Shown here piece by piece: positions 33,316 through 41,910 of a stretch of DNA of 44,344 nucleotides; positions within the stretch are counted from its first letter, which is position 1, and every line of letters begins with the position of its first letter. Below the pieces are notes generated by a model. That model was not told where the DNA came from. It was given only the letters and a program-made list of their open reading frames with translations, and made no database searches. The stretch comes from Fonticula-like sp. SCN 57-25 (lineage: Eukaryota; Nucleariida; Rotosphaerida): contig MEDX01000680.1 of the NCBI GenBank assembly GCA_001724245.1, positions 1 through 44,344 on the forward strand, given 5' to 3'. Both the position numbers and the translations under genes were made by a program.

Positions 33316-34974
33316 CTACTTTACGCTTGCCGTGCACTTCATGGCGCCCGTCTCGCCGCCAATCTCGACGTGCGACACGATCAGCGCCGGCGCAGCGACA
33401 CCCTCCTTTGCCATGGCGATCGCGCCCAAAATATTCGTCTCCTGCTCCGTCTCCATCCTGACGGTCGCGTCGGGCTGCAGCACGCGCAGCGCGTCAATGA
33501 TGCGCGCGACGCTGTCGGCGAGCACCGGCCCTTTGATTTCGAGCACGTGGCGCGGCGTCGGGTCCTTTCGCGACACGGCGGTCGTCTTAATCGCCATGTC
33601 GCAGCGCGTCAGAGCCGCGTTCACAAACGTCCTTCCTGCAATGATGGACGGCGCGGCGGCAATATCGATGGAGTTGCGGAGAATGTTCCAGAGGCCCTGG
33701 ACGGCCGCGTGGCCGCTAAAGAGGAGCGCGCCGGTGGCCGCGCCGTCAATTTCCCTCAGCGCGCGCTTCCTCGCCGTCGACTCGGCCCCGCCGCCCGCGA
33801 CCGGCGCGCTCGCCTGCGCGATCCTGATTCCGCGGCCGCTGCCCAACTCGTTGCTCGCGGCCTCCTCGAGCGCGGCGAGCTCGCGCATGGCGTCTTCCTT
33901 GGCGCGCACGCGCTCGTCGACTTCGTGCAGCTCGTGCGCGGGGACGCTGTTGCGCACGTACACGTCGGCGACGGCCTCGTATGTAACACCGTCGTCGTCG
34001 AGATTGTGACGCAGCGCGCCGCTGCCGCGCGTCACGAGCGCGCAGACAGAGCGGCCTTCGGCCTCGCATTCAAAGAGGACAAGGCCGCCGCGGCCGAGGC
34101 GGTACTGGAAAGAGCGGATTTCGCCCTCGCGAAAGGCGCCGTACGCGCTGTCGAGCGACTGTTTGAATTGGAGCTCGACGCGCTCATAGTGGCGGCGCGC
34201 CGCGCGCTGCTCGGAAGAAAGGCGCGAATCGGCAATAGACCGCGACGACTTTACGCGCGAAAAGGTCTCGCAAAGAAAAGGGTCAACATTAAACTCATAG
34301 TAGGAGAGTGCACCAAGCGCGCGCTCCTGCGACGTCAGCGAGGCGGCGTTGAGCGACAGCGATGCGACGGCGCTGCGGAGCCACAGGCTGCTGTCCGTCA
34401 CGCTCGACTCGAAAGAGACAAAGGGGAGCGACGACGTGATCACCACGTGGCTCTTTGTCGTGCGGTCCGCGCGGACCGTCGCCATCGTCGAGGCGATCGC
34501 AGAGGCGTCTTTTTGCGGGCTCGTAAGGGCGGCGCGCGTGGCGGGCTTGCGGGAGGGGCGCGCGGGCGTCACAGGGAAAAGAACGCTCGATTGGGTGGGG
34601 ATGCCTGAGGAAGTGTAGCCGTACGCGTCATCGTCGTCGTCGTCGGGAAAGCCTTGGCTCGACCCGCTCTCGCCGTCGTACGCGTCAGAGTCATAGTCGT
34701 ACGAGCCATCATCATCATCGCCATCATCATTGTCAACCAAGGGCGGGACGGCCTCTGTGCTGCGGAATCCGAGCGCAATGTCGTCCGCCGCGGTGACGCC
34801 GTCATTCTCATCACAGACGCCCGTGAAGGTGCGGAACGCGTCGGAAGGGGCGGTCGGGCGCGCGCGCGTCGCAAACGGGTTTGACATGGCGCCACGCGAT
34901 CCCGACGCGGAGGCAAGGCCCAAGGGGCGCGATGCCATGGGGAGCAGGCGCGGACGCTTCGAGAGACGCTGCAT
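33316..34974 (-). CDS. DONSON: DONSON homolog (replisome assembly / fork protection factor)
   Basis: Intronless, 552 aa from ATG 34974. The first 150 residues are disordered and contain an acidic Asp-rich tract (about 80-115). The rest matches the DONSON layout: a VVITSSLPF strand, SLWLRSAVASL, a central FREGEIRSFQYRLGRGGLVLF block matching the animal segment around YFYVCTYQFTVLFR, then LVTRGSGALR, LLFSGHAAVQGLWNILRN, CDMAIKTTAVSRKD and HVLEIKGPVLADSV near the end, equivalent to the SLEITGPI region of animals. Known role: CMG helicase assembly and checkpoint support at forks. Upstream frame is open to 35256, but the extension is promoter-like and contains E2F/CCAAT motifs, so the first good ATG was taken. 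GC-rich with strong codon bias. Confidence 0.83.
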   Translation of the reverse strand: MQRLSKRPRLLPMASRPLGLASASGSRGAMSNPFATRARPTAPSDAFRTFTGVCDENDGVTAADDIALGFRSTEAVPPLVDNDDGDDDDGSYDYDSDAYDGESGSSQGFPDDDDDDAYGYTSSGIPTQSSVLFPVTPARPSRKPATRAALTSPQKDASAIASTMATVRADRTTKSHVVITSSLPFVSFESSVTDSSLWLRSAVASLSLNAASLTSQERALGALSYYEFNVDPFLCETFSRVKSSRSIADSRLSSEQRAARRHYERVELQFKQSLDSAYGAFREGEIRSFQYRLGRGGLVLFECEAEGRSVCALVTRGSGALRHNLDDDGVTYEAVADVYVRNSVPAHELHEVDERVRAKEDAMRELAALEEAASNELGSGRGIRIAQASAPVAGGGAESTARKRALREIDGAATGALLFSGHAAVQGLWNILRNSIDIAAAPSIIAGRTFVNAALTRCDMAIKTTAVSRKDPTPRHVLEIKGPVLADSVARIIDALRVLQPDATVRMETEQETNILGAIAMAKEGVAAPALIVSHVEIGGETGAMKCTASVK

Positions 34975-35790
34975 AGAAGAACGAGGTCGAGAAGGAACAA
35001 ATAGGGAAAGTGGGGAGAGAAGGCGGTAGCGCGAATATACCGTCGGGTGTGCAGCCGCAGATGCAACCTTTGGGGATGACCACGGGTGCCCTGCGCGCGC
35101 TGTGGGAACCGCTTGGGCTTTCAAGTTGCAATGCAAACTGTGAGGAGCGCGCCAAAATTGATGGACGCGTGTGATTGGTTGGAATTGAACGAAATCGACC
35201 AATCGCGATCGTGTAAGGGATTTTTTGAATCGCGCGGGTCGCACACCCCGCGTCAAAATGTCGGCTCAGATGTCCACTATAGATCAATAGGGGAAGGGCG
35301 CAGAACAACGACGCAGCGGAGTGTGTCATTTTCTTCAGCGGTGTTTTGGTGATTTTGAAAGTTTCTAGCCTTTTTTGTTTTGCTATCGGTTGGAATCGTT
35401 CGACGATTGCATTCTCGAGAGCATGGACCTGATCAAGAGCTTTTTCACCAGGCGCAATCCTCTTGTTCATGAATAAAGGTGAACATAGGCGTTAAGAACA
35501 ATAAAGTTTGTCGTCGGCGTATCCTAAGTGACCTGTAGGCTCTGTGCCGGCCCAACTTCAGTCGACCAGGTCACGAGCTTGTTGCCTTCTACCATACTTT
35601 CATCCCGTGGCTTGTAAGTAATGTTCAATTATATCAACAGAGCAGCAACATCATGTAAAGGACTTGGTGCTTATTATTGTTTGAACACCCTTTCACGTTT
35701 GCGCGCACCCGTTGTGGTCCACTCTCCGCCAAAATAATACTCCCGATGGATGCAAACTGCAAACTGACAATCCACCTTCCAACTTCGAAG
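34975..35790. promoter_or_regulatory. Divergent promoter region of DONSON and LSm6
   Basis: No gene seen. Near DONSON: E2F-like GCGCGCCAAAA at 35147-35157, ATTGG at 35174-35178 and CCAATC at 35199-35204. Near LSm6: CTCCGCCAAAA at 35724-35734, 57 bp upstream of its ATG. Confidence 0.5.
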
Positions 35791-36143
35791 ATGGAGGGCG
35801 CCAGGCGTAAGCCGACCGATTTCCTTCAGAGCATCAAGGGGAAACAGGTCATCGTGCGCTTGAATTCGGGCGTTGACTACCGCGGTGCGCTCTATTTGTT
35901 TTACTTTTCGTAAGTTTATTGATCGATTATCCCGACTTTTGCAGGCGTCCTTGCGTGCCTTGATGGCTACATGAACATTGCGCTGGAGCAGACGGAAGAG
36001 TACGTCAACGGCCAGTTGAGGAACAAGTACGGCGACACATTCATTCGCGGAAACAATGGTTCGTCCTTTTTGTTGTGCTTTTCTTTCTTTTCTAACGGCA
36101 TTCGGCCATAGTGTACTACATCAGCCTCGCCAGCACGGCGTAA
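35791..36143 (+). CDS. LSM6: U6 snRNA-associated Sm-like protein LSm6
   Basis: Exons 35791-35884, 35945-36058, 36112-36143; 240 nt, 79 aa, the usual length. The Sm1 motif (IKGKQVIVRLNSGVDYRG) and Sm2 motif (KYGDTFIRGNN-VYYISL) are intact, with the highly conserved VLACLDGYMNIALEQTEEYV between them. Known role: part of the LSm2-8 ring on U6 snRNA in the nucleus and LSm1-7 ring in mRNA decay. ATG at 35791 was chosen because it places DFL at the family distance; in-frame ATGs upstream (35677, 35746) would add an unrelated leader. Introns are 60 and 53 nt. Confidence 0.95.
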
Positions 36144-36470
36144 CGGTGTATTGTCATCTTCTGAATAGCGCTTTCTTTTTCGTTTGCTGTAACAAATGCT
36201 ACAAATATGAAACATGTGTTAAACATTGTGGACTTTAGCCTTTCGGCGCACTCACAGCAGCATTTTCACTGCGCACTTGATTATTCCTTCATAATATGTA
36301 CAAAGAATTAAATTCACAACACTCCAGGCCGCGCGCCTCGCCGCGGCTTGGCCATTACACGTAATGTACACATACATAAACGCAAAAAGAAAGCAAAAGA
36401 GTAGTAGTTTAAAGGCGCGCCTCATGTAAGACTCGACTCGGCAAGATCCTCGCCTATGATTACTATCAGT
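36144..36470. other. Convergent 3' interval between LSm6 and the small MGxCC gene
   Basis: AT-rich 3' UTR sequence; no gene or structured RNA recognised. Confidence 0.5.
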
Positions 36471-36958
36471 TCAGGGGGTCCAAAGAAAAGAGGCCCGCGT
36501 ACTCGGCATCAGCCGCTGTATTTCCGCAAGCTCGTGCTCCTCCGCGTCGTCAATGTCGTCATTAAATGCTGAGCTATGATTCCCCGAATCAGCCGCTCCC
36601 ATCATCTCCTGATCGACCCAGGCGTCATCCTCGGCCTCCCTCCTGCTGACAGCGAATGCGTCGCGCACCAGCAACGCGTCCGTTTTTACGACAGCTGAAG
36701 CGGCAAAGTGTCAGTAAAGACGCAAAGTAGACGTGACCGAGAGATGCGCACCGAGCTCTGCTGGGGAAATGTAATCCGTCGGCTGCTGCATCTCCTTCAT
36801 GAGCCTGTCATCTGTGTACCGCCTGCCACGCAAACACGCATGTCAGCCCATGTCACAGCGTCAACGCAAAAGAAAGAGGCGCACCATGCTTCAGCACGCG
36901 TTACGTGCGAATAATGCGTCTTCTTTCGCCCTTTTTTCGTCGAGCAGCATTGGCCCAT
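36471..36958 (-). CDS. Small putative lipid-anchored acidic protein, unrecognised family
   Basis: Spliced from 36958-36885, 36822-36752 and 36694-36471; 369 nt, 122 aa. Both introns (62 and 57 nt) have GTGCGC donors, and phases agree. The protein starts MGQCCSTKKGRKK: a Gly2 N-myristoylation context, two Cys suited to palmitoylation and a basic cluster, the pattern of a dual-lipid membrane anchor such as in LAMTOR1. The rest is helical and acidic (DRLMKEMQQ, DALLVRDAFAVSRREAEDD, DDAEEHELAEIQRL) with a Trp-Thr-Pro end. I do not recognise a family; similarity to LAMTOR1/p18 is only in architecture. It may be a small scaffold on an internal membrane or plasma membrane (inference). Confidence 0.65.
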
Positions 36959-37542
36959 GTTTGCACGCTGCCAACCTGCTCCTGACGTAAAGGTTACCGA
37001 AACGATTACCGGGGAAACCACACAAGGGCACCGCCCAGCCCGCGCTGCCTTTGACGTAGCCTCGCTCTAGTGGGCACAATTAGCTCCCGTGGAAGTGACC
37101 GGCGCAGGACACGGGAGGATGCCGCGTCACAGAAGCGAAGAGAAGATGTAGTGGCTGTTTGCAAGCAAACAGCAATCAAACATGTATGGACCCACGATCA
37201 GCGATGATGTTCAAAAAGAAAGGGTGTATCAAAAGGTGTATTGAATAATATGTTTATAGTAGCAGAAATAAGACCCAAAACGCACGGCGCAAAAAGGCAG
37301 TACAAAATTTGAAGGCGCCCAAAGAGCGCCTTCTTTTCTGTTTTTGTTGGTCTATCAAAAAGGTTGAATAGCGCTGTACAAGACGCCGGCCGCAAGGCAC
37401 GGCGCCCCCCTACAAGCGCCCCCCAAAACCACAAAAGAAAAAAGAAAAAACACGTAATAATAACGGCACAAAAAGCAAGAGAAAAGGCCCGTCGGCAGAT
37501 CCCTTCCCTATTCTAAAACCACGTAGGTCCAGTCAGTTCCAT
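36959..37542. other. Intergenic, upstream of the MGxCC gene
   Basis: No convincing gene. Contains the MGxCC promoter and the 3' flank of the B12D/MLRQ gene. A 7-bp inverted repeat (GTTTGCAAGCAAAC) lies at about 37158-37171. Confidence 0.45.
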
Positions 37543-37800
37543 TTAGGCCGACTTCTCCTGGTTCTGCTGGCGGATCTTCTCGTAACCGGCCTTGTTGACG
37601 GTCATGAACTTGCGCGGGTCAGCATCACGCTCGATGGCGAGGTACGGGTGGGGGTTCTTGCGCGAGTAGGTCACATCGGGGGAGGTGGCGAGGCGGCCGA
37701 GGTAGAAGGCAACACCGCCGATGGCGACGACGAACGTGGCGTAGATGGGGATGGCTCCCGGCTCATACCACTTGCCCATAGCGTTACGAATAGCAGACAT
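37543..37800 (-). CDS. B12D / NADH-ubiquinone reductase MLRQ-type (NDUFA4-like) mitochondrial membrane protein
   Basis: Single exon, 85 aa, typical length. A transmembrane helix near residues 17-36 (AIPIYATFVVAIGGVAFYLG) follows the family start motif W-x-PGAIP. The family's N-P-D-V-x-x-x-R-K-N-P segment is visible as SPDVTYSRKNPHPYL. Members of the B12D/MLRQ family sit in the mitochondrial inner membrane with complex I or IV (NDUFA4 in animals). No cleavable presequence is seen, which is normal for the family. The promoter pairs an E2F-like and a CCAAT box. Confidence 0.8.
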   Translation of the reverse strand: MSAIRNAMGKWYEPGAIPIYATFVVAIGGVAFYLGRLATSPDVTYSRKNPHPYLAIERDADPRKFMTVNKAGYEKIRQQNQEKSA

Positions 37801-38205
37801 GGCGGCGAAGAAGGGGGATCCCGGACAAGCGAGGGGGGGCTAAAGGGGAAGAATTGTGAAGAGGAAAAAAAGGCGCCGCCGCGACAACGTGGCGAATCGA
37901 CACGTGGGCGATCGGTAATTTGAGGTTCCCGCCAAAATGGACCAATCAGGATCGCTATTTTGTGATGTACGCACAAACAAACGGTAATGACGCCAAACGT
38001 GAAAACCAGAACAAAAACAGGAATGGCGTGCATTTGGATGCTATAATACAAAAGCTCTCATAACATAGTAAATATACATAATGGTAAAAACATGCTACGT
38101 AGTATACAAGCCTAAAACTACAGTTCATTACTTACAATTCATAGCCTCGAACTTGCCCAATTGAGGTTTTTGCCCATTTGAAGGTCTTGTCTTGCGGCTC
38201 AAATG
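37801..38205. promoter_or_regulatory. Promoter of the B12D/MLRQ gene and SLX1 3' flank
   Basis: TTCCCGCCAAAA at 37926-37937 (E2F-like) is followed four bases later by CCAATC (37942-37947), about 130 bp upstream of the start. No other gene seen. Confidence 0.5.
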
Positions 38206-39335
38206 CTAGTCGGAGCGCATTCGACGCACGCGCTCGGCAAAGGGGGTAAACTAAATAACAACTTGTTAGAAGCGAGCGCGTGGCGGCAAATGCGGTGCGT
38301 ACGTTGTCCAGCATCTCTTCCGAGAGCACTTCTGGCCCGCCGTCGCTGCCATCGCTGCCGACATTAAACAACGAAACGGCCTCTTGCGTGGCCCTCTGCG
38401 TCTGCGGCGGCGACAGCGGCTCGTCGTGGACGGCCGCCGTCGGCTCGCGCGCCTTGTCCATCTTGAGGCGCATCACCACGTCGCCCCACGACAGCTCTCG
38501 CCGGCACGCCGGGCACGGCCCCTTGATGGGAATCAACTGATCTGTTTCACATAAATAAGCCTCATAAGTAACGCAAAAAGCGACAACAAGAAACCATTTG
38601 TCACGTACGATCGACTTCGTCGCCGAGCATGTGCCGCGCGAGGCAGGCCAAGTGCGACTTTGCGTCGCAGTGCGCGCATGACGGCGTTGCGCCGATCAGC
38701 GCGCTCGAGCACACCGCGCATATACCCGCACGCCTTCTTCCGCCGTCCGCCGCAGCAGCAGCTGCTGGGCGCATCGGTGTGACGTCGGCGAGGATCGACC
38801 GCTCGTCGTCGTCGTCGTGGATCACGTCATCCTCGTCGATGGACGTGAACGCAAAGGGCAGCGCGTCGGGCCCGCTCACCAGCGTCGTCGGAACGCGCGC
38901 GCCGAGCGGCGTCGCTGCAAAAGCTGTGCGTTGCTGCGCCGACATGAAGGCGACATGCAGCGGCCACCGGCGATACGGCGGCAGTGACAGCATCTGCGAG
39001 AGCGCAAACAGCTTGGCGGCGAGCGACTGGTGAGCATGGTGGCGCGCCCACGGGCGGCCCGTCGTGGACGTGCACTTTGCGCGTGAAAAGTGGCGCGACT
39101 TGTGCGGATTCTGCCATGCCCACTCAAACTGGAGCGCGGCAAACTTGTTGGGGAATCCGTGCACGACGAGCACCATGTCCCATGGTCGCCGGCGGGCGGT
39201 GCGGCTCGCGCCACCGACAACGGCGCCGTTGTGCTGTCGGAGACGGCGCACGGGGTTCACCGTAAAGCCAATATACGTCGCGCCAGGGCGTTCCGCATGC
39301 CGACTTACGAGCAGGTAGCAGCCAAAGAACAGCAT
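38206..39335 (-). CDS. SLX1: SLX1 structure-specific endonuclease subunit
   Basis: Exons 39335-38609, 38541-38303, 38250-38206; 1011 nt, 336 aa. The N-terminal GIY-YIG nuclease domain reads GCYLLVS...TYIGFTVNPVRRLRQHNG, followed by the SLX1-specific VVHGFPNKFAALQFEWAWQNP. The C-terminal RING/PHD-like zinc domain has CAVC, CAHC, SHLAC and GPCPAC. Known role: with SLX4, nicking of Holliday junctions, flaps and replication forks in the nucleus. The central region has an acidic insert (DEDDVIHDDDDE). Intron 2 was inferred from a GTACGC donor and ATTTAG acceptor; without it, the frame reads on to 38132. With it the tail ends FTPFAERVRRMRSD. The start is 113 bp from the divergent NOP2 start. Confidence 0.88.
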
Positions 39336-39448
39336 CCGCAATGCGCAACGGTGACACAACACAGCACAGCTCAGGCCACGTGGATGATATGTTGTAAATT
39401 GCAGTTTGCACACAGCCACGCGGAGAGAGATTGTTGGCCGCCGCTACG
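39336..39448. promoter_or_regulatory. Compact bidirectional promoter SLX1/NOP2
   Basis: Only 113 bp separate two divergent start codons, so the two genes must share regulatory DNA. No CCAAT or TATA box stands out. Confidence 0.7.
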
Positions 39449-41562
39449 ATGGGTCGCCGCAAGCTTGAAGATGCCATTGAGCAGCGGAAGAAGCGCAAGG
39501 CTTCCGGGGGTCTCGGCCGCACGATGAAGCGCCAGCAGGAGCCCGAGCCTTTTGGCGTGCCGGTTGCCGTCAAGGCCGCCCGCCGCGCCGCCAAGAAGCC
39601 CGAGCCCGTGCCTGAGCCCGAGTCTGAGGAAGAGGAAGAGGAGGTCGAGGACGAGATCGAGGAGGAGGAGATGGCCGACAGCGACGAGGAGGTTGTTACC
39701 GAGTCGCTCGACGACTATGCCGACGGTCTCGAGGAGGGCGACGAGGAGGAGGACGAGGAGGAGGACGACGACGAGATCGTTGTCAAGAAGGTGCCCGGCT
39801 TCACCGACGAAAACGCAAAGTGGCTGAGGCCAAAGCAGCAGCAGCAGCTCGTGCGTCTTTACTGCAATTCATGTTTCTATTGACTAACATGTTGTTGCGG
39901 CGCAGTTTGCTGACGATGACGAGGAGGATGAGGACGACGAGGAGATGGACGAGGATGACGAGTTTGGCGGCTCTGATGACGAGGAGGACGACGACGACGA
40001 GGAGGAAGACGATGAGGAAGGCTCTGACGACGACGAGGACGACGAGCTCCCCATTGAGAAAAAGTCGCGCAAGCTCGATGCCCGCCGCCGCCGCGACGAG
40101 AAGCTCTCCGAAGCCGAGATGCAGACCAACATGATCTCCAAGGAGGATCGCGCCGTCCTCCCCTCTGGCGCCGACATTTTCGAGTCTGGCGACGCGCCCG
40201 ACCTCTCGACCGTTCAGCAGCGCATCCAGCTCATCGTCCGCGTGCTCGCCAACTTTGCCGAGATGCGCGAGGAGGGCCGGTACGAGCGCTTTAGATGGTT
40301 TTTTTCCCCTTTCCTGACAATCTTTTCTTTCCAGGTCGCGCAGCGAGTACATGGCGCAGCTCATCAAGGACCTTGCGCTCTACTATGGCTACTCTGAGTT
40401 TATGCTTAATCTGATTCTTGACATTTTCCCGCCGGCCGAAGCCGTCGAGTTCCTCGAGGCGAACGAAGTCCCGCGCCCCGTCGTGATCCGCACCAACACG
40501 CTCAAGACGCGCCGCCGCGACCTCGCGCAGGCGCTCATCAACCGCGGCGTCAACCTCGACCCGCTCGGCAAGTGGTCCAAGGTCGGTCTTCAGGTCTTTG
40601 AGTCGCAGGTGCCCATCGGCGCTACGCCCGAGTACCTCGCCGGCCACTACATTCTGCAGTCGGCCGCCTCGTTCATGCCCGTCATCGCGCTCGCCCCCCA
40701 GGAAAACGAGCGCGTGCTCGACATGGCCTCCGCGCCCGGCGGCAAGACGACGTACATTGCCGCGCTGATGAAGAACACTGGCAGCGTCTTCGCGAATGAC
40801 CCGAACCCCGACCGCTGCAAGGCCATCATTGGCAACGTTCACCGCCTCGGCATCCACAACACCGTCGTGATCAACTATGACGGCCGCTCGTTCCCCAAGG
40901 TGATTGGCGGATTTGACCGCGTGCTGCTCGACGCGCCGTGCAGCGGCACTGGCGTCATCTCCAAGGACGCCTCTGTCAAGACGAACAAGAGCGAAAAGGA
41001 CATTCAGATGCTGTCGCACCTCCAAAAGGAGCTGATTTTGTGCGCGATTGACTCTGTTGACGCCAACTCCAAGACGGGCGGGTACCTTGTCTACTCGACG
41101 TGCTCGATCAGCGTGCAGGAAGACGAAGAGGTTGTCAACTATGCGCTGCGGCGCAGGCCGAATGTCAAGCTCGTCCCGACTGGGCTCGAGTTTGGCACGG
41201 AAGGGTTTGTGCGGCACCGCGACAAGCGGTTCCACCCGTCGCTCAAGAACACGAGGCGCTTTTACCCGCACGTGCACAACATGGACGGGTTCTTTGTCGC
41301 CAAGTTTAAAAAGGTGTCGAATGTCATTCCCAAGGTGCAGCTCGCCGAGGAGGAGATTGCAGAGGACCAGGAGCTCGCGCGCGCGGCCGAGATGGCGGCG
41401 GCAGAGTTGAAGGCCGGGAAGGGCGGCAAGGCCGTCAAGGCGCCCGCGTTTAACGAGGACGAGGACAAGGAGTACATGGAGAGGGCCAAGCGCAAGCGCG
41501 ACAAGAACCACGGATTTGCGGGTGGGAAGCGCAAGAAGGAGCAGACGAAGGGCGAAAAGTAA
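39449..41562 (+). CDS. NOP2: NOP2/NSUN1 25S/28S rRNA cytosine-C5 methyltransferase
   Basis: Exons 39449-39850, 39906-40279, 40335-41562; 2004 nt, 667 aa. The first 220 residues are a nucleolar-type basic start and very acidic Asp/Glu tracts. Residue about 220 onward is the Nop2/NSUN catalytic fold: RSRSEYMAQLIKDLALYYGYS, the SAM-binding DMASAPGGKT, DAPCSGTG (Cys about 461) and the catalytic STCSI (Cys about 515). The C-terminus is lysine-rich. Known role: m5C on large-subunit rRNA and 60S assembly in the nucleolus. Both introns are 55 nt. Confidence 0.95.
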
Positions 41563-41669
41563 AATGATGACGTGTAAAGGAGCCGTTTTTTACTTGCTTT
41601 TCATTTTTCCTCGCTGTGTTGGTTTGGTTTAAATGTACAAATTGGTGGCTGGTGCAGCCCGGTGCTCTT

Positions 41670-41675
41670 AATAAA
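41670..41675 (+). terminator. Polyadenylation signal of NOP2
   Basis: AATAAA 108 bp past the stop, in the 348-bp convergent interval with the kinase-FHA gene, which otherwise holds nothing recognisable. Confidence 0.5.
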
Positions 41676-41791
41676 CACATTCAAATTGAAGATAATGAGA
41701 ACTGATATTCAGATATTATGAATACTAGACAGTACACTGTACAATGTGCGGTGAAATCAACTGAGAATCTACAGTATTTCAGATATAGATA

Positions 41792-41797
41792 TTTATT
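41792..41797 (-). terminator. Polyadenylation signal of the kinase-FHA gene
   Basis: AATAAA on the minus strand, 114 bp past the stop. Confidence 0.5.
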
Positions 41798-41910
41798 GAT
41801 GTCCAATACATATTAAAACGACCAATATATTGCGTTAAAATTAATGCTGTACTGCGACAGAATCGCCCATAACCGTGCATCCCTCTACAAAACCCTATAT
41901 AAACCCCCCC

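Noticed and set aside
33310-34608. 432-aa open frame opposite DONSON
   Set aside because: Antisense shadow, charged low-complexity sequence without family motifs.
38132-38250. Read-through C-terminus of SLX1 to 38132
   Set aside because: A 52-nt stretch with GTACGC donor and ATTTAG acceptor is better explained as an intron, with a stop at 38206.
40291-41511. 406-aa open frame opposite NOP2
   Set aside because: Antisense shadow of a highly conserved methyltransferase exon.
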